Positions 42,464 to 48,813 of a stretch of DNA of 48,813 bases are shown here, one piece after another (the first letter of the stretch is position 1; each line of letters begins with the position of its first letter). A program made the translations under genes and the position numbers. The notes below the pieces were generated by a model that saw only the letters and a list, made by a program, of their open reading frames with translations, had not been told where the DNA came from and ran no database searches. Source of the DNA: Roseococcus sp. Lineage in GTDB: Bacteria > Pseudomonadota > Alphaproteobacteria > Acetobacterales > Acetobacteraceae. The stretch covers positions 1 to 48,813 of the forward strand of contig NZ_JAIEQY010000071.1 of assembly GCF_019747315.1 (NCBI RefSeq). Reading direction: 5' to 3'.

Positions 42464-43948
42464 TCATACCGTCCGGGCAGGCACTTCGAACCAGAAAATG
42501 CTGCCTTGGCCTGGCGTACTGTCGAAGCCGATCACACCGCCCATCAATTCCGTCACGTGTCGGCAGATGGCGAGGCCTAGGCCAGTCCCGCCATAGCGAC
42601 GCGTGCTCGAGCTCTCGGCTTGGCTGAAGCGCAAGAAAAGCCGTGGGCGCAGTTCCACGGGAATACCGATACCCGTATCGCGCAGCTCCACCCGGACCAT
42701 GCCACTCGCCGCATCCTTGGGCTTCCAGCCGACCGTCACTTCGATACCGCCGGCATCCGTGAACTTCACCGCGTTGTCGCTGAGATGGCCGAGCAACTGC
42801 GCCACGCGGGCAGGGTCGATGCGCAGGCTGGCTGGTAATTCGGGGGCGATGTCGAGGTTCCAGCCGAGCCCCTTGCGGCGGGCGGCGGCGGCGGCCGGGG
42901 CCAGCGGCGGAGCGAAGAGGCCGCGCGCCGGGACCAGCAACGGGCGCAATTGCGTGCCGCCCGTCTCGAACAGCGACAGTTCCAATACATCATTGATCAG
43001 GCGAAGCAGCTGCTGGCCCGAATCGAGAATGGCCGCGATGGCTTCGCGATCCTCGGCCGAGCGTTCGGGTGTGTCGAGCACCTGCGCCATGCCGAGGATG
43101 CCGTTCAGCGGCGTGCGAAGCTCGTGGCTCATATTGGCCAGGAACTCGCTCTTGGCACGGGTGGCGATTTCGGCCTTGTCCCGTGCTTCGCGCAGCTCGA
43201 TTTCGCGCAGCCGGGCGTTCTCGAGCAGCACGGCCTGCGCCGCCTCGCTGGCCATCAGGGCGCGCAGGCGCTCCCGCATGGCCTCGGCCATTTGGCTGAA
43301 GGTAACGGTGAGGCGGGCCACCTCGTCCTGGCCGCGCGCCTCCAGCTTGATGTCGTAATCACCGTCGCGGATCCGCCCTGCCGCTGCCTCCAGACGGCCC
43401 AGGGGCCGGAACAACATCCGATTGCCCAGTTCCACCAGCGGCACAAGCAAGGCCAGCGCGGCCAGGCCGACCAGCAACGCCCCTTGCAGCAAAGCCTCAT
43501 GCGCTGCCTGGAGCGGCATGCGGGAGAGGCCGAAATGCAGGGTGCCCAGCCGCTGGCCGGCCAGCGAGATCGGGACGGTGTAGAGCTGCCGCTGTTCGCC
43601 GTTGGCCATGGTGAAGCGCCCGGGCCGGGGCATGCCGTCACCAAAGGACCAGCCCTCGCTGGAGATGAGTTGCCCGCGTGCGTCGAGCAGCACCATGTGG
43701 GCGAAGCTGCCGGAGGCGACACCCTCCCGCAGCACCGCCTGCACAGTGGCGTAGTCCCGCTCGGCCATTGGGGCGGCCAGGGCGGCTTCCAGAATGGGGC
43801 ACACCGCGATGGCGCGGGCCTGTAGCTCCGCCTCCAGGGTGCGCAGGACCAGCCTGTCCTGCATAAAGGTTAGGACGCCCGCCAGAGCCAGGAGAGCAAG
43901 GGCGGCGAGACCGAAAAGCTTCAGCCGAAGCGGGAGCCGCGCGAGCAT
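42464..43948 (-). CDS. Sensor histidine kinase
   Basis: 494 residues. Membrane spans at about 9-28 and 152-175 enclose a periplasmic sensor domain of about 120 residues. A HAMP segment ([22 protein letters not shown]), a short coiled coil, HisKA with H275 ([15 protein letters not shown]) and HATPase ([28 protein letters not shown]) follow. No receiver is fused and no response regulator is adjacent. It starts 23 bp after the PhnD-like gene, so the binding protein is probably its sensory partner, as in periplasmic-receptor/kinase pairs such as TorT/TorS. Confidence 0.9.
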   Translation of the reverse strand: MLARLPLRLKLFGLAALALLALAGVLTFMQDRLVLRTLEAELQARAIAVCPILEAALAAPMAERDYATVQAVLREGVASGSFAHMVLLDARGQLISSEGWSFGDGMPRPGRFTMANGEQRQLYTVPISLAGQRLGTLHFGLSRMPLQAAHEALLQGALLVGLAALALLVPLVELGNRMLFRPLGRLEAAAGRIRDGDYDIKLEARGQDEVARLTVTFSQMAEAMRERLRALMASEAAQAVLLENARLREIELREARDKAEIATRAKSEFLANMSHELRTPLNGILGMAQVLDTPERSAEDREAIAAILDSGQQLLRLINDVLELSLFETGGTQLRPLLVPARGLFAPPLAPAAAAARRKGLGWNLDIAPELPASLRIDPARVAQLLGHLSDNAVKFTDAGGIEVTVGWKPKDAASGMVRVELRDTGIGIPVELRPRLFLRFSQAESSSTRRYGGTGLGLAICRHVTELMGGVIGFDSTPGQGSIFWFEVPARTV

Positions 43949-43971
43949 CGGGGGTCTGGCGGCCCCCTGGC

Positions 43972-44829
43972 TCAGCCGGCGCGGAGGAAAGCGCGGGTTT
44001 CTGCGACGACGTCGTCCAGCTCGGCCAGATCGGCCGGCGTGACGGGGCGAATCGCATTGAAGCCCGTCGCGGCAAAGAATTGGCTGGCCGCGGGGGTGCC
44101 TGGGAAGCGTGCGATGGCCGCGCTGATACGCTGCGCGTCGCGATCCGTCACCTGCGGCCCGAGCAGGACAAGAAACCCAGGGACGCGGATGAACTCCTGC
44201 CAGACGACCAGGTTTTCCCGGATGTCGGCGCGGATGGCGTTGAACTCCCCGCGGCTCATCACCGCCGCGCGGGTCTCGGCGGTGTTCAGCAGCTGGGCCA
44301 GGCTGTCCTCGTTGCGGGCATGGGTGGCCGCGGCGTCGCGCCCGATCTCAAACCCCTGCGCGCGCAGCCAGTGGATGAACTTCAAGGCGACCAGGGATTG
44401 CGGATTGGTCATGGCGATGGTCAGCCCGCGCAGTTCGGTGGCCTGGGTCAGGGGCCGCCCGCGCAAGGTCACGATCAGGCCCGGGATACGCGGTTCGTAG
44501 ATCGCGATGGGCCGGAGCCCGGCGTCGAGCTGTGCCACGCGGCCGAGGTTGGCTGCCGTGACGACCACGCCGTAGGCACCGGCGATGCTGCGCTCGTGGA
44601 AGGCCTGCAGGCCAGGGGCCGTGACCACTTCGACGGGGCGGCCGAGCTCCTGCTCCAGGAAGCCCCGGAAGGGCTGGTATTGCCCCACCAGGACGCGTGC
44701 GCTGACATTGGGCATGATGCCGAATTGCAGGGGCACCGGTTGCGCCCATGCACGCTGCGGGCCTATCTGGGTCGTGCTCGCCAGGAGGGCGAGGATCCCG
44801 ACGCCGCGGCGGGTGGTCGGATTCGTCAA
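43972..44829 (-). CDS. PhnD-like periplasmic phosphate/phosphonate-type binding protein
   Basis: 285 residues with an N-terminal export signal (GILALLASTTQIGPQRAWAQ). LQFGIMPNVSARVLVGQYQPFRGFLEQELGRPVEVV is the typical opening of the family, and LRGLTIAMTNPQSLVALKFI fits the ligand-binding core. No ABC permease or ATPase lies nearby. It is encoded first in a two-gene unit with a sensor kinase, which points to sensing rather than transport. The ligand could be phosphate, phosphite, phosphonate or an unrelated small anion. Confidence 0.85.
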   Translation of the reverse strand: MTNPTTRRGVGILALLASTTQIGPQRAWAQPVPLQFGIMPNVSARVLVGQYQPFRGFLEQELGRPVEVVTAPGLQAFHERSIAGAYGVVVTAANLGRVAQLDAGLRPIAIYEPRIPGLIVTLRGRPLTQATELRGLTIAMTNPQSLVALKFIHWLRAQGFEIGRDAAATHARNEDSLAQLLNTAETRAAVMSRGEFNAIRADIRENLVVWQEFIRVPGFLVLLGPQVTDRDAQRISAAIARFPGTPAASQFFAATGFNAIRPVTPADLAELDDVVAETRAFLRAG

Positions 44830-44959
44830 GGCCGTCCTCTCGTCTCCGCCCTGGATCAGAGTTCCAGAGCGCGGAGCAGAGCAATACCCGGAGACGCTGG
44901 CGAAGCCAAATGCAATCCGACTGACGACCGACCGGGCGAGGCGCGTCCGACCCTATTGG

Positions 44960-45388
44960 TCACCTTGAAGCAGCCCGGAAGACAAACCGGCGCGACAACC
45001 CGAAGTTGATGAACATTCCCGCGAGCGAGCCGGCCGCCACCCCAAGGACCGGATGTTGTGCAACGGCCTGCACGGTGGCGATGAGCGCCGCATAGGTGCC
45101 GTAGTTGGCAGCGAAGCCCACCAGGTTCAGCAGGAGGAACCGCCCCCATTGCGCAACCATGGGCGCATCGCGCGGCGCAGCACGGAAAGTCCAGGCGCGG
45201 TTCAGCGCGAAGGTCGTGCTGGCCGCCGCCAGATAGGAGAGCACACGCCCGCCATACGGGCCGAGGCCCAGCGCCATCAGGGCGAGCAGCACGGCGGAAT
45301 CCACCAGAAAACCCACCGTGCCGACCACGCCGAAGCGGAGAAACTGCTGGATCATGTTGCGCATCATTCGCTTTTCGGCGTCCGGCAT
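44960..45388 (-). CDS. GtrA-family membrane protein
   Basis: 142 residues with four membrane spans. FLRFGVVGTVGFLVDSAVLLAL, STTFALNRAWTFRA and INFGLSRRFVFR are the family motifs. GtrA-type proteins flip or help flip polyprenyl-linked sugars for glycan modification. The first ATG (45388) has no ribosome site; MMRNMIQQ (45367) may be the true start. A sigma-54-like box and a near-palindrome lie just upstream, so a link to the exopolysaccharide regulon is possible. Confidence 0.83.
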   Translation of the reverse strand: MPDAEKRMMRNMIQQFLRFGVVGTVGFLVDSAVLLALMALGLGPYGGRVLSYLAAASTTFALNRAWTFRAAPRDAPMVAQWGRFLLLNLVGFAANYGTYAALIATVQAVAQHPVLGVAAGSLAGMFINFGLSRRFVFRAASR

Positions 45389-45390
45389 GG

Positions 45391-45433
45391 CGCAATTGCG
45401 GCGCCGGATTATGCTTGGCCTCGCAAGGTGTGA
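45391..45433 (-). promoter_or_regulatory. Weak candidate sigma-54 promoter and activator site before the GtrA gene
   Basis: On the minus strand, CGGCGCCGCAATTGCG (45406 to 45391) has GG and TTGC with the right spacing. Upstream, TCGCA-AGG-TGTGA (45421-45433) matches the locus palindrome at 9 of 10 positions, with a 14-bp gap rather than 7-9. The expected start (about 45380) requires the internal ATG at 45367 as gene start. Confidence 0.25.
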
Positions 45434-45440
45434 GGTGGCG

Positions 45441-46283
45441 ATGATCGGTCTGGTGGGCCTGGGGCAGATGGGCGGCGCGATGCTGCGGCGGCTCCGCGCG
45501 GAAGGGCAGGGAGTGCTGGGCTATGACCTCGATCCCGCCCTGCGCGAGGCGGCTCGCGCGGCGGGTGCCGTCGCTTGCGCCTCGGCGGCAGGGGTGGCCG
45601 CCCCGCTGGTGCTGCTCTCGCTGCCCCATGCGCGGGCAGTGGAGGCCGTGCTGGCCGCGCTTCTGCCGAACATGCCGCCCGGTACCGTGATCGCGGATAC
45701 CTCCACCATCGAGGCGGCCGAGGCACGGCGCTTTGCCGACCGCGCCAATGCGGCCGGCATCGCCTATCTGGACACGCCGGTTTCGGGCGGGCCGGGGGGC
45801 GCCGCGTCGGGGCAGCTTGCGATGATGGTGGGCGGGTCCCTCGCGGCGCTGGATCGTGCGCGCCCATCGCTGATTTTGCTGGCGGCGCGCATCGTCCACG
45901 TCGGCGCCAGCGGCGCGGGTCAGGTGGCCAAGCTCGCCAACAACCTGTTGGTTGCAACGCATCTCGCCGCCGCGGCCGAGGCGCTGCGCATGGCGGCAAG
46001 CGCCGGCGTCCCGCCCGAAGCCCTCCTGCCGGTGATCAACGCCGCCTCCGGCCGCTCGGCTGCGACGGAGGTGAACTGGCCGCGCTGGATTGCGAGCGGC
46101 ACCTTTGATTCCGGTTTCACGGCGGGGTTGATGCGCAAGGATGTGCGGCTCGCGCTGGCACTGGCGGGCGAGGTAGGGGCGGAGTTGGCCGTCTGTGGCG
46201 CGGCGGCGCGGGCCTGGGAAGGCTCGGCGGTCGCGGATGGGGAGGAGTTCAATCGCGTGGCCGCGGCCATTTTTCATGCGTGA
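45441..46283 (+). CDS. NAD(P)-dependent beta-hydroxyacid dehydrogenase
   Basis: 280 residues. MIGLVGLGQMGGAMLRRL is the NAD(P) loop, DTPVSGGPGGAASGQLAMMVGG the substrate block, and K164 in GQVAKLANNLL the catalytic lysine. It is the second member of this family in the window, with the same motifs as the gene at 5918 but only family-level similarity. GAGG lies upstream of the ATG. The aldehyde dehydrogenase follows after 120 bp, so together they could take a hydroxy acid to an aldehyde acid and on to an acid. Confidence 0.88.
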   Translation: MIGLVGLGQMGGAMLRRLRAEGQGVLGYDLDPALREAARAAGAVACASAAGVAAPLVLLSLPHARAVEAVLAALLPNMPPGTVIADTSTIEAAEARRFADRANAAGIAYLDTPVSGGPGGAASGQLAMMVGGSLAALDRARPSLILLAARIVHVGASGAGQVAKLANNLLVATHLAAAAEALRMAASAGVPPEALLPVINAASGRSAATEVNWPRWIASGTFDSGFTAGLMRKDVRLALALAGEVGAELAVCGAAARAWEGSAVADGEEFNRVAAAIFHA

Positions 46284-46380
46284 CTCAAGGCAAGGCCATG
46301 CGTTGGCCCGCGTGTCAGGCGCGCATGACCCCATGTCTTCGTGGGGTGGCTTGAGGCAAAGCCCGGATTTCGGCCGGGCT
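46284..46380 (+). promoter_or_regulatory. Structured leader between dehydrogenase genes
   Basis: Outer arms CTCAAG (46284-46289) and CTTGAG (46350-46355) enclose a GGCCA/TGGCC hairpin (46294-46308) and an 8-bp ACCCCATG/CGTGGGGT hairpin (46328-46347). A separate 7-bp AGCCCGG/CCGGGCT hairpin (46360-46380) lies 10 bp before the GGAGG of the aldehyde dehydrogenase gene. It may be a terminator pair, an attenuator or an unrecognised cis-acting RNA. Confidence 0.4.
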
Positions 46381-46403
46381 GAGCTGTAACGGAGGATGCC
46401 CTG

Positions 46404-47960
46404 GTGCAACCCGCGGATATCTTCCCTTGGGGCGATGATGTCGGATCTCTCTCGCCTCGCCCTGGCATGAGCCCCGCCCAGTGCGTGCTGCAGGCCCAGC
46501 TCGATTCCTGGTTCGGTGGTACGATTCCTGGCGCAATCATCGCGGGGGTGGGGCAGCCCGGCGCGGGGGCGGCAATGGCGCTCGTAGATCCGGCCACGGG
46601 CGCCCTGCTCACGGAATATCGCGTGGCCGGCGCGGGCCTCGCCGCATCGGCCGCGCGGCCCGCGCCAGAATGGGCCACGCTGACCGGGGCAGAGCGCGGG
46701 CGCCGACTTTGGTCGCTCGGCGCGGCCATTCGCGCCGAAGCCGAGGCCCTGGCGCTGGCGGAATGCGTGAACACCGGCAAGCCGATCCGCGACGCGCGGG
46801 CCGAAATCGCTCGCGTAGCGGAGATGGCGGAGTACTATGCCGGCTGGGCCGACAAGATCGAAGGCCGGACCATTCCTGTGCCCAGCGGCCACCTGGTCTA
46901 TCTGCGGCCCGAGCCCTTCGGCATCGTGCTCGCCATCACGCCCTGGAACGCGCCACTCTTCACCGCAGGCTGGAACGCGTTTCCAGCCTTGGCGGCAGGG
47001 AACGCGGTGGTCCTGAAGCCCTCCGAATACACGCCCGTGACATCGCTGCGCCTGGCGCAACTCGCGCACGCCAACCGGCTGCCGCTGCAAGTGGTGGCGG
47101 GCGGCGCCGAGGAGGCGGAGGCATTGATCGCCGCTGATGCGGTGCAGAAGCTCTGCTTCGTGGGCGGGCCCGCCACGGGGGCGCGTGTCGCGGCTCTTTG
47201 CGCCGCGCGCACCTTACCGCATGTGCTGGAACTTGGCGGCAAGAGCGCCAACATTGTTTTCGCCGATGCGGATTTCGCGGCCGCGGTGCGGGGCGCGCAG
47301 CAGGCGATCTTCGCCGGCGCCGGGCAATCCTGCGTGGCGGGCTCGCGTCTCCTGGTCGAGGACAGCATCGCCGATCGCTTCGTGGCCGCACTGGTGGAGG
47401 CAATGGGCCGTATCCGCATGGGGGACCCCCTGGACGAAGCCACGGAGCTCGGTCCCATCGCCCATGCGCGGCAATGCGGGCATGTCCGCGCCATGGTTCT
47501 GGAGGCGGCGGCCGAAGGCGCGCGGGTGATGGCCAGGGCGGTGCCGGAGGCGGGCTGCTTCGTGGCACCCACTATCCTCGATGGGCTGGCCGAGGGCGCC
47601 ACGGCGGTGCGCGAGGAGATTTTTGGCCCCGTCGTCGTGGTGCAGCGCTTCACCAGTGAGGCCGAGGCGATCCGGCTTGCCAATGCCACGCGCTTCGGCC
47701 TGGCGGGCGCGGTCTGGACGCGGGATGGCGCGCGCGGGCATCGGGTTGCGGCGGCGCTGCGGGCGGGTACGGTCTGGGTGAATGGCTATCGTACCATCCA
47801 TGTCTCGGTGCCGTTTGGCGGCTTCGGTGCCTCGGGGCATGGGCGGTCCTCCGGGCTGGAAGCGCTCACTGAATATGTGCAGATGAAGGCAGTGTGGGTC
47901 GAAACCCGGCCGGAACCCGTGCTAGGATTTGGACACAAACCATCGGGAGAGATTTCATGA
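46404..47960 (+). CDS. NAD(P)-dependent aldehyde dehydrogenase
   Basis: 518 residues from a GTG with GGAGG 8 bp upstream. The core motifs are present: FGIVLAITPWNAPLF (cofactor pocket, catalytic asparagine), VLKPSEYTP, HVLELGGKSANIVF (catalytic glutamate), AGAGQSCVAGSRLLV (catalytic cysteine), EEIFGPVVVV and PFGGFGASGHGR. The first 50 residues are an unusual leader before the standard fold, and MSPAQC at codon 22 is another possible start. It overlaps the ABC binding-protein gene by ATGA, which suggests that the substrate enters through that transporter. Confidence 0.92.
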   Translation: MQPADIFPWGDDVGSLSPRPGMSPAQCVLQAQLDSWFGGTIPGAIIAGVGQPGAGAAMALVDPATGALLTEYRVAGAGLAASAARPAPEWATLTGAERGRRLWSLGAAIRAEAEALALAECVNTGKPIRDARAEIARVAEMAEYYAGWADKIEGRTIPVPSGHLVYLRPEPFGIVLAITPWNAPLFTAGWNAFPALAAGNAVVLKPSEYTPVTSLRLAQLAHANRLPLQVVAGGAEEAEALIAADAVQKLCFVGGPATGARVAALCAARTLPHVLELGGKSANIVFADADFAAAVRGAQQAIFAGAGQSCVAGSRLLVEDSIADRFVAALVEAMGRIRMGDPLDEATELGPIAHARQCGHVRAMVLEAAAEGARVMARAVPEAGCFVAPTILDGLAEGATAVREEIFGPVVVVQRFTSEAEAIRLANATRFGLAGAVWTRDGARGHRVAAALRAGTVWVNGYRTIHVSVPFGGFGASGHGRSSGLEALTEYVQMKAVWVETRPEPVLGFGHKPSGEIS

Positions 47961-48813
47961 TCCAACGCCGCCAGATCTTGGCCGGCGCGGCCGCCCTGCC
48001 CGCCGCTAGCCTTGCCGCCCCCGCCATGGCGCAGCCGGCGCAGAACCGCGTGCTGCGCTACGTGCCGCATGCGAACCTGCCCAACATCGACCCCTTCACC
48101 AACACCGCCTTCGTGGCGCGCGACCACGCCTTCCTGGTCTATGACCAGCTCTACGGCATGGACGAGCAGTTCCGCCCGCAGCCGCAGATGGCCGAGGGCC
48201 ATGTGGTGGAGAATGACGGCCTGCTCTGGCGCTTCACCCTGCGCGAGAACCTGCGCTTCCATGACGGCTCGCCGGTGCGCGGGCGGGACTGCATCGCCTC
48301 CATCCGCCGCTGGGGCCGGCGCGACGCCTTCGGCCAGGTGCTGATGAGCCGTGTGGCGGACATGACCGAGGTGAGCGACCGCGTCTTCACCATCCGGCTG
48401 AACACGCCCTTCCCGAAGATGCTGGAATGCTTCGCGAAGGTGACGACGAGCTGCCTCTTCATCATGCCCGAGCGGCTGGGCAATGTGGACCCCTTCACCA
48501 ACATCACCGAGGCGGTGGGCAGCGGCCCCTATCGCTTCATCCAGAATGAGTGGGTGCCGGGCTCGCGCCTCGCCTATGCCCGCCACGCCGACTACGTGCC
48601 GCGCCAGGGCGCGGCCTCGATGACGGCGGGCGGCAAGGTTACGCATTTCGACCGCGTGGAATGGCTGATCATGCCGGATGCCGCGACGGCCTCCGCGGCG
48701 CTCCAGTCGGGCGAGATCGACTGGTGGGAGCAGCCGACGGCCGACCTTTTCCCGCTGTTCCAGCGTGGCGCGGCCGCGCGGAATGTGCGGGTGGACATCA
48801 TCAACGGCACGGG
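47957..48813 (+). CDS. ABC transporter substrate-binding protein, family 5 (peptide/nickel type), partial
   Basis: 285 codons visible; the gene runs off the window. A Tat/Sec-like signal (RRQILAGAAALPAASLAAPAMA) is followed by RVLRYVPHANLPNIDPFTNTAFVARDHAFLVYDQL, WRFTLRENLRFHDGSPVRGRDCIASIRRW and VGSGPYRFIQNEWVPGS, all typical of DppA/OppA-like proteins. The start overlaps the aldehyde dehydrogenase stop (ATGA), and a GGGAGAG site lies upstream. Family members bind peptides, opines or other solutes; the permease and ATPase genes probably follow outside the window. Confidence 0.9.
   Translation, partial: MIQRRQILAGAAALPAASLAAPAMAQPAQNRVLRYVPHANLPNIDPFTNTAFVARDHAFLVYDQLYGMDEQFRPQPQMAEGHVVENDGLLWRFTLRENLRFHDGSPVRGRDCIASIRRWGRRDAFGQVLMSRVADMTEVSDRVFTIRLNTPFPKMLECFAKVTTSCLFIMPERLGNVDPFTNITEAVGSGPYRFIQNEWVPGSRLAYARHADYVPRQGAASMTAGGKVTHFDRVEWLIMPDAATASAALQSGEIDWWEQPTADLFPLFQRGAAARNVRVDIINGT

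Noticed and set aside
44856-47090. A 744-codon minus-strand open frame across gtrA, the dehydrogenase and the aldehyde dehydrogenase
   Set aside because: It overlaps three genes with strong family motifs and shows no domain or membrane pattern of its own.

Overview
The window is GC-rich, densely coding DNA from a free-living proteobacterium. The likeliest source is an alphaproteobacterium of the Acetobacteraceae/Rhodospirillales type. The reasons are the paired GTTC-N7-GTTC LexA boxes next to lexA, several Bug/TctC solute receptors, and many ATGA/GTGA/TGATG gene overlaps. The taxon is inferred from gene content, not from a marker gene.

Layout. (1) 1-61 is the last codons of an IS630-like transposase, followed by about 340 bp of decayed DNA. 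(2) 455-9066 holds asd and then a catabolic cluster: an MmgE/PrpD protein, an SDR, two Bug receptors, a LacI-type regulator, a 3-hydroxyisobutyrate-dehydrogenase-like enzyme, a lactonase-like metallo-beta-lactamase and a NIPSNAP protein. Three similar LacI-type operators (2950, 5877, 8030) sit in its three control regions. (3) 9160-33652 is a 24.5-kb exopolysaccharide locus of the Wzx/Wzy type. It encodes a sugar epimerase, polymerase/ligase, flippase, six glycosyltransferases including a priming sugar transferase, a Wza-like exporter with six SLBB repeats, a Wzz-like copolymerase, a degenerate CpsD-like ATPase, a dedicated GlmS, an acyltransferase and a secreted glycoside-hydrolase-like protein. 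A STAS protein, an Hpt protein and a sigma-54-dependent response regulator lie in the exporter operon.

(4) 33656-37037 has a hybrid sensor kinase split by an in-frame amber codon, then lexA. (5) 37424-41762 holds folate cyclo-ligase, a YmdB-like phosphoesterase, a frameshifted DUF4345 gene, thiE, a PhzF-like protein and an FkbM methyltransferase. (6) 41797-45388 holds a cytochrome c', tRNA-Pro(CGG), a sensor kinase paired with a PhnD-like binding protein, and a GtrA protein. (7) 45441-48813 holds a second hydroxyacid dehydrogenase, an aldehyde dehydrogenase and the start of a peptide-type ABC binding protein.

The most notable signal is a regulatory code in region 3. Seven sigma-54-type -24/-12 promoters face the exopolysaccharide operons. 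Each lies beside a palindrome of the form TCGCA-N3-TGCGA, often only 7-9 bp upstream of the -24 box. The obvious candidate reader is the sigma-54 activator encoded at 20021-21535, which would also control its own operon. This appears to be a self-contained exopolysaccharide regulon with an unusually promoter-proximal activator site. Everything here comes from reading the sequence; no database search was run.
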